Assembly (NCBI GenBank): GCA_958448395.1
Contig: CAUDDP010000025.1
Location: 1 to 26,110 of the forward strand
Length of the DNA: 26,110 nucleotides
Direction: 5' to 3'
Origin: an uncultured Oscillospiraceae bacterium
Lineage (GTDB): Bacteria > Bacillota > Clostridia > Oscillospirales > Ruminococcaceae
Shown: piece after piece, positions 7,996 to 14,968 of the stretch
Position numbering within the stretch: position 1 is the stretch's first letter
Layout of the letters: every line of letters begins with the position of its first letter
Notes under the pieces: generated by a model
Database searches by the model: none
The model's input: only the letters and a program-made list of their open reading frames with translations
Told to the model about the DNA's origin: nothing
Translations under genes and position numbers: made by a program

Positions 7996-9219
7996 TTACA
8001 GCTCCACACCATTCTTCTTCAGCAGCTCTCTTGCGGTTTCCACCGAATCCACACCAGTTGCATTCTTTACCGGTGCAAACTCCTTCTCCCGCTCTACTTC
8101 ATACAGCAGGCAGTTTTCCTGCATATGCACCATATCCAGCACCAGTGTTTCCAACTTATAACCGTTCGGTTTCTCCGATTTCACAGTTGTTCCGTCTTCT
8201 GCCAAATATGCCACAGCCTTGAACGCCCGATGCAGCGGCAGATTACAATGCAGTGTCTTGCACAGCTGATCTACACGGAACAAATAATTCAGAATGACAC
8301 CATACCGATACGTCAATGTGCCATCCGGTTCCCGCCGATTCCGCATATCATCTGTCATTTCAAAATACTCTACAATAGATGGTTTGCCGTCCTCCAGACA
8401 GAGTACTCCCACCTTTTCATCTGGGCTTGCCTTTGCAACCACCTTGCTGCCAGACGTACAGTTTGCAGCAATAGTTGCACCAATAAAGCAAGGGTCTGCC
8501 ATCCGCTGCAAAACGTTATCAACAGCAAATACATTCAGCCATGTGATGTGCTGCTGCTCTAACACCTCTAATAGTCCGGCATGCTGCATAGAAGAGAACC
8601 AGCCGCCGTTGCCATTCGGAGAAACCGCTATCCGGTCTTTTGCCTCCAGCAGAATCTTTCCGTTTTCATCTACAACGGGTGCCATCTCCTGCACAAAAAA
8701 ATGCACGAATTCTCTTGGATAACCGAAGAATTGCTTCTGTTCCAGAAATGCTTTTGTTTCTGCATCATTTGTCTCGCTGGTCATAATAAACAGCGGAACA
8801 GCCACACCAGCTTCCGCCGTTACTGCCATCAAATTGCGAAACAGGCACTCAAAAATGGTCAGATCATTGTTGATACCAATCTGAAAGACACCCTTTGGGC
8901 CAGAGCAGCCCAGCCGACTTCCCTGTCCGCCTGCCAGCAATACCGCACCAACACTGCCGCTGCGAATCGCATCCAGACCAATTTTCCGATATTCTACCTG
9001 CTTCTCTGCAATCTCTGAAATGGTACATGCCCCAAGGGGTTCCAGCTTTCCTTTGGGCTGCTCCTCCTGCATACTCCGCTCTAAAACAGAAAAATCCGTG
9101 TCAGCAATCTGCTGTAACAGTGCTGCCTGCTGTTTTGGTGACAAAGTGTCATAATATTGCAGTAGGTGTGTTTGTCCATACTGCTTTAATTGGGTATAGG
9201 CTTCTTGATACTGCATCAT
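7996..9219 (-). CDS. UDPGP-family UTP:sugar-1-phosphate uridylyltransferase
   Basis: A 407-residue cytoplasmic nucleotidyltransferase of the eukaryotic-like UDPGP/UAP1 family, expected to make UDP-glucose or UDP-N-acetylhexosamine from UTP and the sugar 1-phosphate. The nucleotide loop is visible as LLAGGQGSRLG followed by GPKGVF (residues ~95-110). PNGNGGWFSS near residue 200 and VVAKASPDEKVGVL near residue 262 are conserved segments of this family. It differs from GalU, the other bacterial route to UDP-glucose. Which sugar it uses cannot be decided here. ATG at 9219 (a second Met follows directly) has AAAGGA upstream. It is a single-gene unit with its own promoter at 9304-9332 and a shared terminator. 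Confidence 0.9.
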   Translation of the reverse strand: MMQYQEAYTQLKQYGQTHLLQYYDTLSPKQQAALLQQIADTDFSVLERSMQEEQPKGKLEPLGACTISEIAEKQVEYRKIGLDAIRSGSVGAVLLAGGQGSRLGCSGPKGVFQIGINNDLTIFECLFRNLMAVTAEAGVAVPLFIMTSETNDAETKAFLEQKQFFGYPREFVHFFVQEMAPVVDENGKILLEAKDRIAVSPNGNGGWFSSMQHAGLLEVLEQQHITWLNVFAVDNVLQRMADPCFIGATIAANCTSGSKVVAKASPDEKVGVLCLEDGKPSIVEYFEMTDDMRNRREPDGTLTYRYGVILNYLFRVDQLCKTLHCNLPLHRAFKAVAYLAEDGTTVKSEKPNGYKLETLVLDMVHMQENCLLYEVEREKEFAPVKNATGVDSVETARELLKKNGVEL

Positions 9220-9303
9220 TCATATAATCCTTTCTTATTTCGATCTTCATTTCAACCAAATTTTTGCATTTCCCACAATTTCCGTAAAATTTGTAGTGGT
9301 TTT

Positions 9304-9332
9304 AGTATAACACAATCAAGATAAAAATGCAA
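9304..9332 (-). promoter_or_regulatory. Sigma-A promoter of the uridylyltransferase gene
   Basis: On the minus strand, TTGCAT (9332-9327), a 17-base spacer and TATACT (9309-9304). The leader to the ATG at 9219 is about 80 nt. Confidence 0.8.
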
Positions 9333-9424
9333 GCTGCAATTTTCTATTTTACATGAAATCAATACGATGATAAAAAACCGTTTCATACCAGCTGGTTTTT
9401 CAATTTGTTTATGAGGGAAAACGG

Positions 9425-9668
9425 AAATAGAGTGCACCGGAACCAATCGATGCACTCTATTTCACATAAATTTATTTGAAAGGAGTTAAGTAAAATTCAA
9501 AGTTAAAAATAATCAGATACTTTGTCATAAACAGCAAACGCCCCGGGGTAGAGGCGTTCACTGCTATGATATAGGGATTATTGGGGATGATACTTTTGCA
9601 CCGGGGTAAATGCAAAAGCACTTTAGAGGATGTTACATGCTCTCTTCTAAGAGCATGGTTATAGTATA
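9425..9668 (-). ncRNA. Candidate structured non-coding RNA
   Basis: This gap (9220-9805) has no convincing gene but four strong hairpins: AAATAGAGTGCA/TGCACTCTATTT (9425-9436/9451-9462), one at 9525-9569, one at 9590-9621 and CATGCTCT/AGAGCATG (9636-9643/9650-9657). The second and third share the loop CCGGGGTARA (plus-strand reading). Bases that mismatch as A/C on the plus strand become G-U pairs on the minus strand in both extended stems, which indicates a minus-strand transcript. A possible -10 box TATACT is at 9668-9663 without a good -35. I do not recognise the RNA family. The end is taken at the 12-bp hairpin, which lacks a strong U-run. Confidence 0.5.
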
Positions 9669-9805
9669 CCGGAGGATTGTGTATATCATGTGAAATGAAG
9701 CTGAAAAGCACCTGAAAAGAATTTTTGCGTTTTGCCACAAAACCAGCAGACTTTTTTATAAATCATGAACAAAGGTTTCTCTGTCCTGCACTGCTGATAA
9801 AACAC

Positions 9806-10609
9806 TTAAGAATGCAGCCGATTGACCAATGTTTCCGGCATCAACGCCAGTACCAGTGGCTTTCCGACATATGGCAATCCTTTCGGTAGCATCTGCAAGA
9901 GCCGAAAGCCCTTCCAGCGTACCACTGCTTCGTCAAGCCGTTCCTTGAATGGAATATGATGACACTTCGGATCAAAATAATATGTGTACAGAAGTTCCTG
10001 TATATTTGCCCCCTGCAAGCCCGCTGCATACATCTGCATAAACAGCATATAGTCTTCACAGCGTGCAATTTTTTTCATCACCGGATAACCATTCACCTTT
10101 TCAAAGCACCTTCTCCGAAACATCACAGAACCGTGAATAAACGGTGAGTTGAACAGAAAATCCTTTCTCTCTGGTTGTTCCGGTCGTGTCCATCTGTCGA
10201 AAATGCCTTGTTCCGATGTATATAGGGCACAGTTTGTCCCAACAAAATCCACCTCTTTGTGGGCTTCCAAATAAGCGATTTGTTTTGCAAAGCGTTCCGG
10301 CTGGGAATAGTCATCATCATCCTGCCGTGCCAAGTACGCTCCTTTTGCAACGGAAAGGCAACGATTCAAAGTACGTGCCAAGCCAAGATTGCGATCATTT
10401 TGAATCAAGCGAATGCGATCCTCCCGTGCTGCCAAGCTCCGCATCCATGTCAGGGTGGCATTGGTCGAACCGTCGTCGCACAGAATCAACTCCCAATTTG
10501 GATAGGTCTGTTCCACAATGGAACGCACTGACCGTTCCAGCATGGATCGCTCTTCACAATTGTAAACACCCATTAAGACGGAAATCAGCGGTTTTTTCTC
10601 TTCTGTCAA
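9806..10609 (-). CDS. Family 2 glycosyltransferase
   Basis: A GT-A fold glycosyltransferase of 267 residues, expected to add a sugar from a nucleotide-sugar donor during surface polysaccharide synthesis. The opening LISVLMGVYNCEE, LCDDGSTNAT, NLGLARTLNRCL and ARQDDDDYSQPER are the classic GT2 blocks; the last contains the metal-binding Asp cluster. The start taken is TTG at 10609, with AGGAGGAG just upstream, and it overlaps the stop of the preceding gene as TTGA. The open frame extends upstream to 10837, but that part runs through the neighbouring gene. It is co-transcribed with the 'LARDG' protein. Donor and acceptor are unknown. Confidence 0.9.
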   Translation of the reverse strand: MTEEKKPLISVLMGVYNCEERSMLERSVRSIVEQTYPNWELILCDDGSTNATLTWMRSLAAREDRIRLIQNDRNLGLARTLNRCLSVAKGAYLARQDDDDYSQPERFAKQIAYLEAHKEVDFVGTNCALYTSEQGIFDRWTRPEQPERKDFLFNSPFIHGSVMFRRRCFEKVNGYPVMKKIARCEDYMLFMQMYAAGLQGANIQELLYTYYFDPKCHHIPFKERLDEAVVRWKGFRLLQMLPKGLPYVGKPLVLALMPETLVNRLHS

Positions 10610-11949
10610 TTTTGTCTCCTCCTGCCAATGCCGTACCGAATAAAATCCCAGCAGGCAAAATTCCAATGATACCATCGTTTCCGGCAAATCCGGCTGCAAG
10701 CCAATGAACCGTACAGCCAAAATGGTTCTGCCAGCACAGCAGACGATTTGTGTAATCGCTGTAAAAACCGCTGCGACAGCAGACACTGCCGCAAGGCATT
10801 CTCCTGCCCCGCAGCTGCCAACGGAAAGGTATAGCATTCTCCCATGTCATCGCAGAACTGAAACTGCCCCAATGCTGCCGCTTCCTCTGCCGTTGGATGA
10901 AACAGCAATTTCTGCAAAAGCTGCTCTGTCAATGTTGCTAGCGGCAACACTGCAAAATCAGAAAATGCCAACTGTGGCAATACGTTTTCTGTAAAAGCAA
11001 GGCAAACTTGCTCCTGCGTTTCGGCAAGTGTCGCATTTGCCAAATCCACTGTATTCATGGTTTTGCACACTGGAACAGCTGTGCCATCTGCTTGTATCTG
11101 ATAACCCATTGTCGTACCATGCGGTGCCGCACACATACACTCATACACATTGTTGTTAAATCGAATTACCTTGGAAAGCGGCGTAGAAGGGTCAAAATAC
11201 CATGCTGCCCACTCTCCTTGCTGCGGTACGGTGTACAAACCAAAATAATAGCCCTTTACTGAAGGCTGCGGACGTTCTGCACACTGCATCAGCGTCAGCA
11301 GGCAATTCTGCATGGAGCCATTCCAGCCACTGTCTATGATTCCAATCCGTTCATAGAAAAACAACTTCTGCTGTTCCAGATACTGCATCGCCGCATCGTA
11401 GGCAGTCTTTGATTTTTCCTGTAAAAACGCTGCATAAACAGAGCTGTGCCGAAGCTTGTCTGCAAATGCAGCAAAAACCGGCGGTGCCATCGGCACATCA
11501 GCATCTTTCTCAGAAAAAGCAATGTCATCATAAACCTGTTTCTGCTCCTCTCTGGAAAGGGTCAGCCGTTCTAATACATGTCTTGGTGTCAGGTTTGCCC
11601 CCCTCACCAATAACAAATCATAAGCCGCTGTCCCCATGCGATGATATGCCGGCATCCGGAGTGCCATACGGGAGACAAAAAGATACCGGCATTGCAGTGG
11701 CAGCCGGTATTGCTGACAGAAACGCTGTGCAATTTGATAGAGAATGTGTCCGTCCCGTGCCAGAAAATACAGGGTTTCCACTCCATCCTGCAATGCCTGC
11801 TGCAAGCACCACCAGACATAGCTGTATAAAACTGGTGCGGTCACCTGTGCAGTGAAACTGGAAAAAAGATCTGCTGTTTGCAGAGTGTTGGCAGCCTCTG
11901 CAAACGCCGGTACAGCCGCAAGCCATTTTGGATATGGGTTCTGTTGCAA
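10606..11949 (-). CDS. HAD-like 'LARDG' protein of polysaccharide-locus type (COG5610-like)
   Basis: A 447-residue soluble protein. The segment ETLYFLARDGHILYQIAQRF (near residue 60-80) is the signature I associate with the HAD-superfamily-like proteins of COG5610 found beside glycosyltransferases in capsule and rhamnan clusters; the biochemical role of these proteins is not established. Further family-like segments are YLFVSRMALRMP and IGIIDSGWNGSMQ. It shows no signal peptide or membrane helix. TTG at 11949 is chosen because AAAGGAGG lies 7 bases before it; the ATG-free extension to 12009 has no such site. It is followed by a GT2 gene with a 4-bp overlap, which supports a joint role in glycan assembly. 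Assignment to the family is from memory of motifs. Confidence 0.7.
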   Translation of the reverse strand: MQQNPYPKWLAAVPAFAEAANTLQTADLFSSFTAQVTAPVLYSYVWWCLQQALQDGVETLYFLARDGHILYQIAQRFCQQYRLPLQCRYLFVSRMALRMPAYHRMGTAAYDLLLVRGANLTPRHVLERLTLSREEQKQVYDDIAFSEKDADVPMAPPVFAAFADKLRHSSVYAAFLQEKSKTAYDAAMQYLEQQKLFFYERIGIIDSGWNGSMQNCLLTLMQCAERPQPSVKGYYFGLYTVPQQGEWAAWYFDPSTPLSKVIRFNNNVYECMCAAPHGTTMGYQIQADGTAVPVCKTMNTVDLANATLAETQEQVCLAFTENVLPQLAFSDFAVLPLATLTEQLLQKLLFHPTAEEAAALGQFQFCDDMGECYTFPLAAAGQENALRQCLLSQRFLQRLHKSSAVLAEPFWLYGSLACSRICRKRWYHWNFACWDFIRYGIGRRRQN

Positions 11950-11979
11950 GGGAACGCCTCCTTTTGCTTCTTTTTCTTT

Positions 11980-12009
11980 ATTATAACACGCTTCTCCGAA
12001 TACCGTCAA
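11980..12009 (-). promoter_or_regulatory. Promoter of the LARDG-GT2 operon
   Basis: On the minus strand, TTGACG (12009-12004), an 18-base spacer and TATAAT (11985-11980). The -35 box directly abuts the U-run of the upstream terminator. Confidence 0.75.
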
Positions 12010-12011
12010 GC

Positions 12012-12045
12012 AAAAAACGCACGCCTGTTTGAAAGCAAGTGTGCG
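12012..12045 (-). terminator. Likely terminator of the SLOG gene
   Basis: On the minus strand, CGCAC (12045-12041) pairs with GTGCG (12022-12018), followed by TTTTTT (12017-12012). The stem is short, with a mismatch and partial extension. It lies 17 bases after the SLOG stop codon. Confidence 0.55.
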
Positions 12046-12061
12046 GTAAAGATTTATTCTC

Positions 12062-12535
12062 TTACAAAAGGAACAAATTCACAATCGGGATTCCCTTTTT
12101 CTGTGCTAAACGCACAGTTTGTCCTGTTCCACTCCGAAAACGCTTTTCATTATAATAACAAATGCAAGCATCTGAAAGTGCTACTAATCTCTCATTTCGC
12201 TCTCTCATACAATTTTTTGTATAACATTCAGACACCACCTCTATATCATTTGCTTCCTGCAAAATCAATTGAAATATTTCTTTCTGCTGTTGTGTCCATA
12301 TTGCTGTTTGTATTTCTGGTGGACACGGCAAAATCAAATGCAATCGAATTTGAGGATAGATTTTCTGAAGTTGCAGCACACATTGTTCACACAGTAAATC
12401 CCATCCAAATGCACCGCCTGCATAAAAAACAATGGCATCTCCTTGTACACAGTTTTCTATTTGTTCAAGTAAATGCTTTTGCAAATATGGCGTGTTTGAT
12501 ATGCTTCTATGCCCTGTAAAACAAATACACCTCAT
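12062..12535 (-). CDS. SLOG-family protein (DUF1273/YoqJ-like)
   Basis: A 157-residue protein that resembles the YpsA/YoqJ group of the SLOG (Smf/DprA-LOG) Rossmann superfamily. The opening CICFTGHRSI, the FYAGGAFGWDLLCEQ glycine-rich segment and the closing RSGTGQTVRLAQKKGIPIVN are the typical blocks for nucleotide-type ligand binding. SLOG domains are linked in the literature to nucleotide-signal sensing and phage defence, and YpsA to cell division; the function here is unknown. ATG at 12535 is preceded by AGGAGGAGG. It is divergent from an XRE-type regulator, with overlapping promoters, so that regulator is a likely controller. Confidence 0.8.
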   Translation of the reverse strand: MRCICFTGHRSISNTPYLQKHLLEQIENCVQGDAIVFYAGGAFGWDLLCEQCVLQLQKIYPQIRLHLILPCPPEIQTAIWTQQQKEIFQLILQEANDIEVVSECYTKNCMRERNERLVALSDACICYYNEKRFRSGTGQTVRLAQKKGIPIVNLFLL

Positions 12536-12555
12536 CTTTTTGTTTCCTCCTCCTA

Positions 12556-12575
12556 GTTACTGCCTATATAGTAAC
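12556..12575. promoter_or_regulatory. Possible operator in the SLOG/XRE intergenic region
   Basis: Inverted repeat GTTACT (12556-12561)/AGTAAC (12570-12575) with an 8-base spacer. It covers the -10 box and start site of the SLOG promoter, so it is a plausible site for the neighbouring XRE protein. This is inference only. Confidence 0.4.
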
Positions 12576-12596
12576 ACTAAATATGTATATTGTCAA
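12568..12596 (-). promoter_or_regulatory. Promoter of the SLOG gene
   Basis: On the minus strand, TTGACA (12596-12591), a 17-base spacer and TACTAT (12573-12568). Its -35 shares five bases with the -35 of the divergent promoter. Confidence 0.8.
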
Positions 12597-12618
12597 GCGG
12601 TAATTTTCATAATAGAAT
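12590..12618 (+). promoter_or_regulatory. Promoter of the XRE-type regulator gene
   Basis: TTGTCA (12590-12595), a 17-base spacer and TAGAAT (12613-12618). The predicted start is near 12625, giving a leader of only about 16 nt that contains AAGGAGG. Confidence 0.75.
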
Positions 12619-12640
12619 GACAAGGAGGGGAGGCGGTTCC

Positions 12641-12883
12641 ATGCAAAAAGCAAAATCGGTTATTTCGATAAAAGAATACGGTAAAATCCATATTTGTCTG
12701 AAAACTGTCATGGATCAACATGGTATGACTCGTAATGCATTAGCAAAAAGTTCTAATACCAGATTTGAAGTCATTAACAAATGGTATCAAAACAATGTAG
12801 AGAAGCTGGATTTAGATGTATTGGCACGCATTTGCTATGTATTGGACTGCTCACCATCAGACATCATACAATACGAAAAATAA
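12641..12883 (+). CDS. Small XRE/Cro-CI-type HTH regulator
   Basis: An 80-residue protein that is essentially one helix-turn-helix domain, like the short Cro/CI-type regulators (YozG/HTH_26 group). The recognisable pattern is MDQHGMTRNALAKSS for the first helices, TRFEVINKWY as recognition region, then LDVLARICYVLDCSPSDII, the usual C-terminal helix of this fold. No effector or dimerisation domain is attached. ATG at 12641 is chosen because AAGGAGG and GGGGAGG lie before it; an upstream in-frame start at 12590 would lie inside the -35 box. It is divergent from the SLOG gene and followed directly by a strong terminator, so it is a stand-alone unit. Confidence 0.85.
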   Translation: MQKAKSVISIKEYGKIHICLKTVMDQHGMTRNALAKSSNTRFEVINKWYQNNVEKLDLDVLARICYVLDCSPSDIIQYEK

Positions 12884-12924
12884 AGAATACCGTCTGTACA
12901 AAAATAACAGACGGTATTCTTTTC
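12884..12924 (+). terminator. Terminator of the XRE-type regulator gene
   Basis: Perfect 14-bp stem AGAATACCGTCTGT (12884-12897)/ACAGACGGTATTCT (12907-12920) followed by TTT. It begins one base after the stop codon. Confidence 0.92.
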
Positions 12925-12968
12925 TCTTGCTTCCTCTTAATTTAGAGTGCCTTAATCAAAAATGCTAT

Positions 12969-13095
12969 TCACACAAATCAATTTTATATTTTCCCTCACG
13001 GATAACGGTCTCACCTCCGCCAAGCTGAGCCAGCTTGACCGCAGTCGCCTTCGGCAGGGCAATCCAATCCATCATTTGAAAATAGATTTGCGTGA
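12969..13095. repeat. MITE-like dispersed repeat, compact copy (127 bp)
   Basis: The ends are inverted repeats: TCACACAAATCAATTTTATAT at the left, and the reverse complement of the right end reads TCACGCAAATCTATTTTCAAAT. The core contains CTCACCTCCGCC, the hairpin AAGCTG-AGC-CAGCTT and GACCGCAGTCGCC. It is closely similar to the copies at 22599-22939 and 25583-25706. No open reading frame of transposase type is present. No clear target duplication was found. Confidence 0.8.
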
Positions 13096-13111
13096 TGCCG
13101 TTGAATCATAG

Positions 13112-13140
13112 TTGACAACTTATTCCTTCTGTATTATAAT
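13112..13140 (+). promoter_or_regulatory. Perfect consensus sigma-A promoter of the SH3 lipoprotein gene
   Basis: TTGACA (13112-13117), a 17-base spacer and TATAAT (13135-13140). The start is expected near 13147, leaving a leader of about 126 nt. Confidence 0.9.
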
Positions 13141-13150
13141 AAATGGTAAG

Positions 13151-13223
13151 AAAATGTCGACAACACAGCGTGTGTCCTCTTATCTGCTTCCCAGCATACA
13201 TTTTAAAAGAGGGTCGGCATTTT
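13151..13223 (+). promoter_or_regulatory. Three-way-junction leader element upstream of the SH3 lipoprotein
   Basis: Stem P1 is AAAATGTCGAC (13151-13161) with GTCGGCATTTT (13213-13223), 11 bp with one U-G pair that would be a mismatch on the other strand. It encloses P2 ACAC/GTGT (13163-13166/13170-13173), P3 CCTCTT/AAGAGG (13176-13181/13207-13212) and an apical TGCT/AGCA (13185-13188/13193-13196). P1 begins about four bases after the predicted transcription start. This is riboswitch-like in architecture, but I recognise no known class. Confidence 0.5.
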
Positions 13224-13272
13224 GATATGATTTCCATCCAATTTCAATATAAAAATAAAAGGAGCGTCTGAT

Positions 13273-14220
13273 ATGTCTCGAAAAAGCATCTTATGTCTAC
13301 CTCTGATCGCTTGTCTCCTCTTCAGCGGCTGCGGAATAGAAGACCTGAAAAAAGAAACAACCGCCTCCGGACAAGAGGAAACCACTGCTCCGGAAACATC
13401 CCTCGCAGAAGAGGAAAATATCTCTGTTGGATATATCAATGTACCTGATGATCAAACTGCCATTGACCTGCATTCCGAAATGGACGGTGGCACTGCCCTT
13501 GCGAAAATGTTCCATCAAGATCCCGTTACGGTTTATTCCATTACTGCTGACTGGGCAAAAATCTCTTATGGCGGTATGGTGGGCTTTGTAGAACTGAAAT
13601 ATCTTTCCTTCACAGAACCCACCGAAGCGGTACAGGCAACCGAAGGCCAAACTTCCGAACAGCAAACGGCTGCTGCTGCCGACAACACCCCTATTGATGT
13701 TGAACAGAATGTCAATATTGTCTTTATGAGCGATGGAGACGGTTTCCAGATTGCAGAACCAACTTATTATGCAGACTATGTTTCTGATGTCAGAAATGCT
13801 TGGTGCTCCGCACAATCTATCTATATCTTTTCGCAGCCTGACACCAACAGCGAAAAAAGAGAAGCCAATATGCTGTACTACGGGGATACCCTGACCGTAG
13901 AAGGCAGTGTCGGCGAATGGTACTACATCAGCACTGACAGCGGAAACGGCTATGACCTGCATGGATATGTGAAGCAGAAATATATCACATTTGGTGACAG
14001 CCCCGCAGCACCAGAGCCGGCAAATGCCACCCATGGCTGTGTCAATGTAGGAAGTACCTATGTCAGAAGCTCCCCCAATAAGGAAAATGACAGCAATGTG
14101 CTATTTACGCTGCATCAAGGGGATACCTTTGATGTACTCAGCTATGACGGCTACTGGTATCAAATCAATTATAACGGCACCATCTGCTATATCAGCCATA
14201 AGATGGTAGAGGTCTGGTAA
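13273..14220 (+). CDS. SH3-domain-containing lipoprotein
   Basis: A secreted, lipid-anchored protein of 315 residues. The N-terminus MSRKSILCLPLIACLLFSGC is a lipoprotein signal with the lipobox Cys at residue 20. After a Thr/Glu-rich linker there are three SH3-like (SH3_3/SH3b) repeats. They are centred on AKISYGGMVGFVELKYLSF (~95-115), on YYISTDSGNGYDLHGYVKQ (~218-236) and on YVRSSPNKENDSNVLF to WYQINYNGTICYISHK (~262-310), separated by a Gln/Ala/Thr-rich linker. Bacterial SH3 repeats usually bind peptidoglycan or cell-surface peptides. No catalytic domain is attached. ATG at 13273 follows AAAAGGAG. It is a single-gene unit with a strong promoter, a structured leader and its own terminator. 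Confidence 0.88.
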   Translation: MSRKSILCLPLIACLLFSGCGIEDLKKETTASGQEETTAPETSLAEEENISVGYINVPDDQTAIDLHSEMDGGTALAKMFHQDPVTVYSITADWAKISYGGMVGFVELKYLSFTEPTEAVQATEGQTSEQQTAAAADNTPIDVEQNVNIVFMSDGDGFQIAEPTYYADYVSDVRNAWCSAQSIYIFSQPDTNSEKREANMLYYGDTLTVEGSVGEWYYISTDSGNGYDLHGYVKQKYITFGDSPAAPEPANATHGCVNVGSTYVRSSPNKENDSNVLFTLHQGDTFDVLSYDGYWYQINYNGTICYISHKMVEVW

Positions 14221-14248
14221 GCACTGCCACACTTTGCAAAAATAGAGG

Positions 14249-14286
14249 ATCATATGAAAAAGAAGCCCTTCATCAGGTCATATGAT
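14249..14286. repeat. Inverted repeat after the SH3 lipoprotein gene
   Basis: ATCATATGA (14249-14257) and TCATATGAT (14278-14286) form a 9-bp stem with a 20-base loop, just before the terminator. Its role is unknown. Confidence 0.5.
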
Positions 14287-14289
14287 ACC

Positions 14290-14328
14290 AAAAGCCCCGT
14301 CTGCCAATTTTGGCACAACGGGGCTTTT
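14290..14328. terminator. Bidirectional terminator between the SH3 lipoprotein and pduL
   Basis: 11-bp stem AAAAGCCCCGT (14290-14300)/ACGGGGCTTTT (14318-14328), with an inner hairpin TGCCAA/TTGGCA (14302-14307/14310-14315). It serves two convergent genes. Confidence 0.9.
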
Positions 14329-14351
14329 CCTGCTTTTATGTAAGAAACAAC

Positions 14352-14933
14352 TTAGTCAACCGTTACGATCTCGCCGTACAGCTCTCTCGGCGCAGAAACT
14401 GCATTGGACTCATCCGTATCAATGTGCATTGCCAGTGCATAAGAATCCGATACCCGACATACAACATCGCCTAAAATCGCCTTTCTGCCGTCGGTATCCA
14501 GTTTTACCCATACAACATCCTTGTCCTGAATGCCCATTTCAGCCGCATCTGCTGTTGTCAGATGAATATGCCGCTTTGCAACAATCACGCCCTCAGAGAT
14601 TTCGATTTCGCCAGCCGGGCCAACAATCTTACATGCACCGGAACCAGCCACATCACCGGATTCCCGAATCGGTGCAGCAATCCCAATCGAACGAGCATCG
14701 GTTGCAGACAGTTCTACCTGATTTGCCTTCCGGAACGGACCAAGAATGGAAACATTCGGCAGGGACTTCTTCGGTCCAACGATGGTAACACGCTCTTCGC
14801 TGGCAAACTGTCCCGGCTGTGACAGCATCTTCTTAACTGTCAGTTCTTTGCCTTCTCCAAACAGAATCGCAAATGCTTCTGCGGTCAGGTGAACGTGTCT
14901 TGCGGATGTTTCTACAATAAATTTCTTTGACAT
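14352..14933 (-). CDS. pduL: PduL-type phosphate acyltransferase (phosphotransacylase)
   Basis: Interconverts acyl-CoA plus phosphate with acyl-phosphate plus CoA (propanoyl- or acetyl-CoA), in a fold unrelated to Pta. At 193 residues it shows both zinc-binding His segments of the two PduL domains, SARHVHLT (residues ~10-17) and AKRHIHLT, plus RVTIVGPKKSLPNVSILGP and QVELSATDARSIGI. ATG at 14933 follows GGAGG at 8 bases; a TTG five codons upstream would lie within that site. No encapsulation peptide or microcompartment genes are visible, so this is probably a soluble housekeeping enzyme feeding acetate kinase, which is inference. It has its own promoter and terminator. Confidence 0.95.
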   Translation of the reverse strand: MSKKFIVETSARHVHLTAEAFAILFGEGKELTVKKMLSQPGQFASEERVTIVGPKKSLPNVSILGPFRKANQVELSATDARSIGIAAPIRESGDVAGSGACKIVGPAGEIEISEGVIVAKRHIHLTTADAAEMGIQDKDVVWVKLDTDGRKAILGDVVCRVSDSYALAMHIDTDESNAVSAPRELYGEIVTVD

Positions 14934-14968
14934 GGGAATACCCTCCAACTATTTGATTATTTTCTTTT

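Noticed and set aside
9472..9738. 88-codon minus-strand frame in the intergenic hairpin region
   Set aside because: It crosses several perfect hairpins, has no recognisable domain, and the G-U pattern argues for RNA structure rather than coding.
11878..12519. 213-codon plus-strand frame over the SLOG gene
   Set aside because: Antisense to the SLOG gene, to its terminator and to the LARDG promoter; no motif.
13297..14034. 245-codon minus-strand frame over the SH3 lipoprotein
   Set aside because: Antisense shadow; the plus strand has the lipobox, the domain repeats, the ribosome binding site and the promoter.
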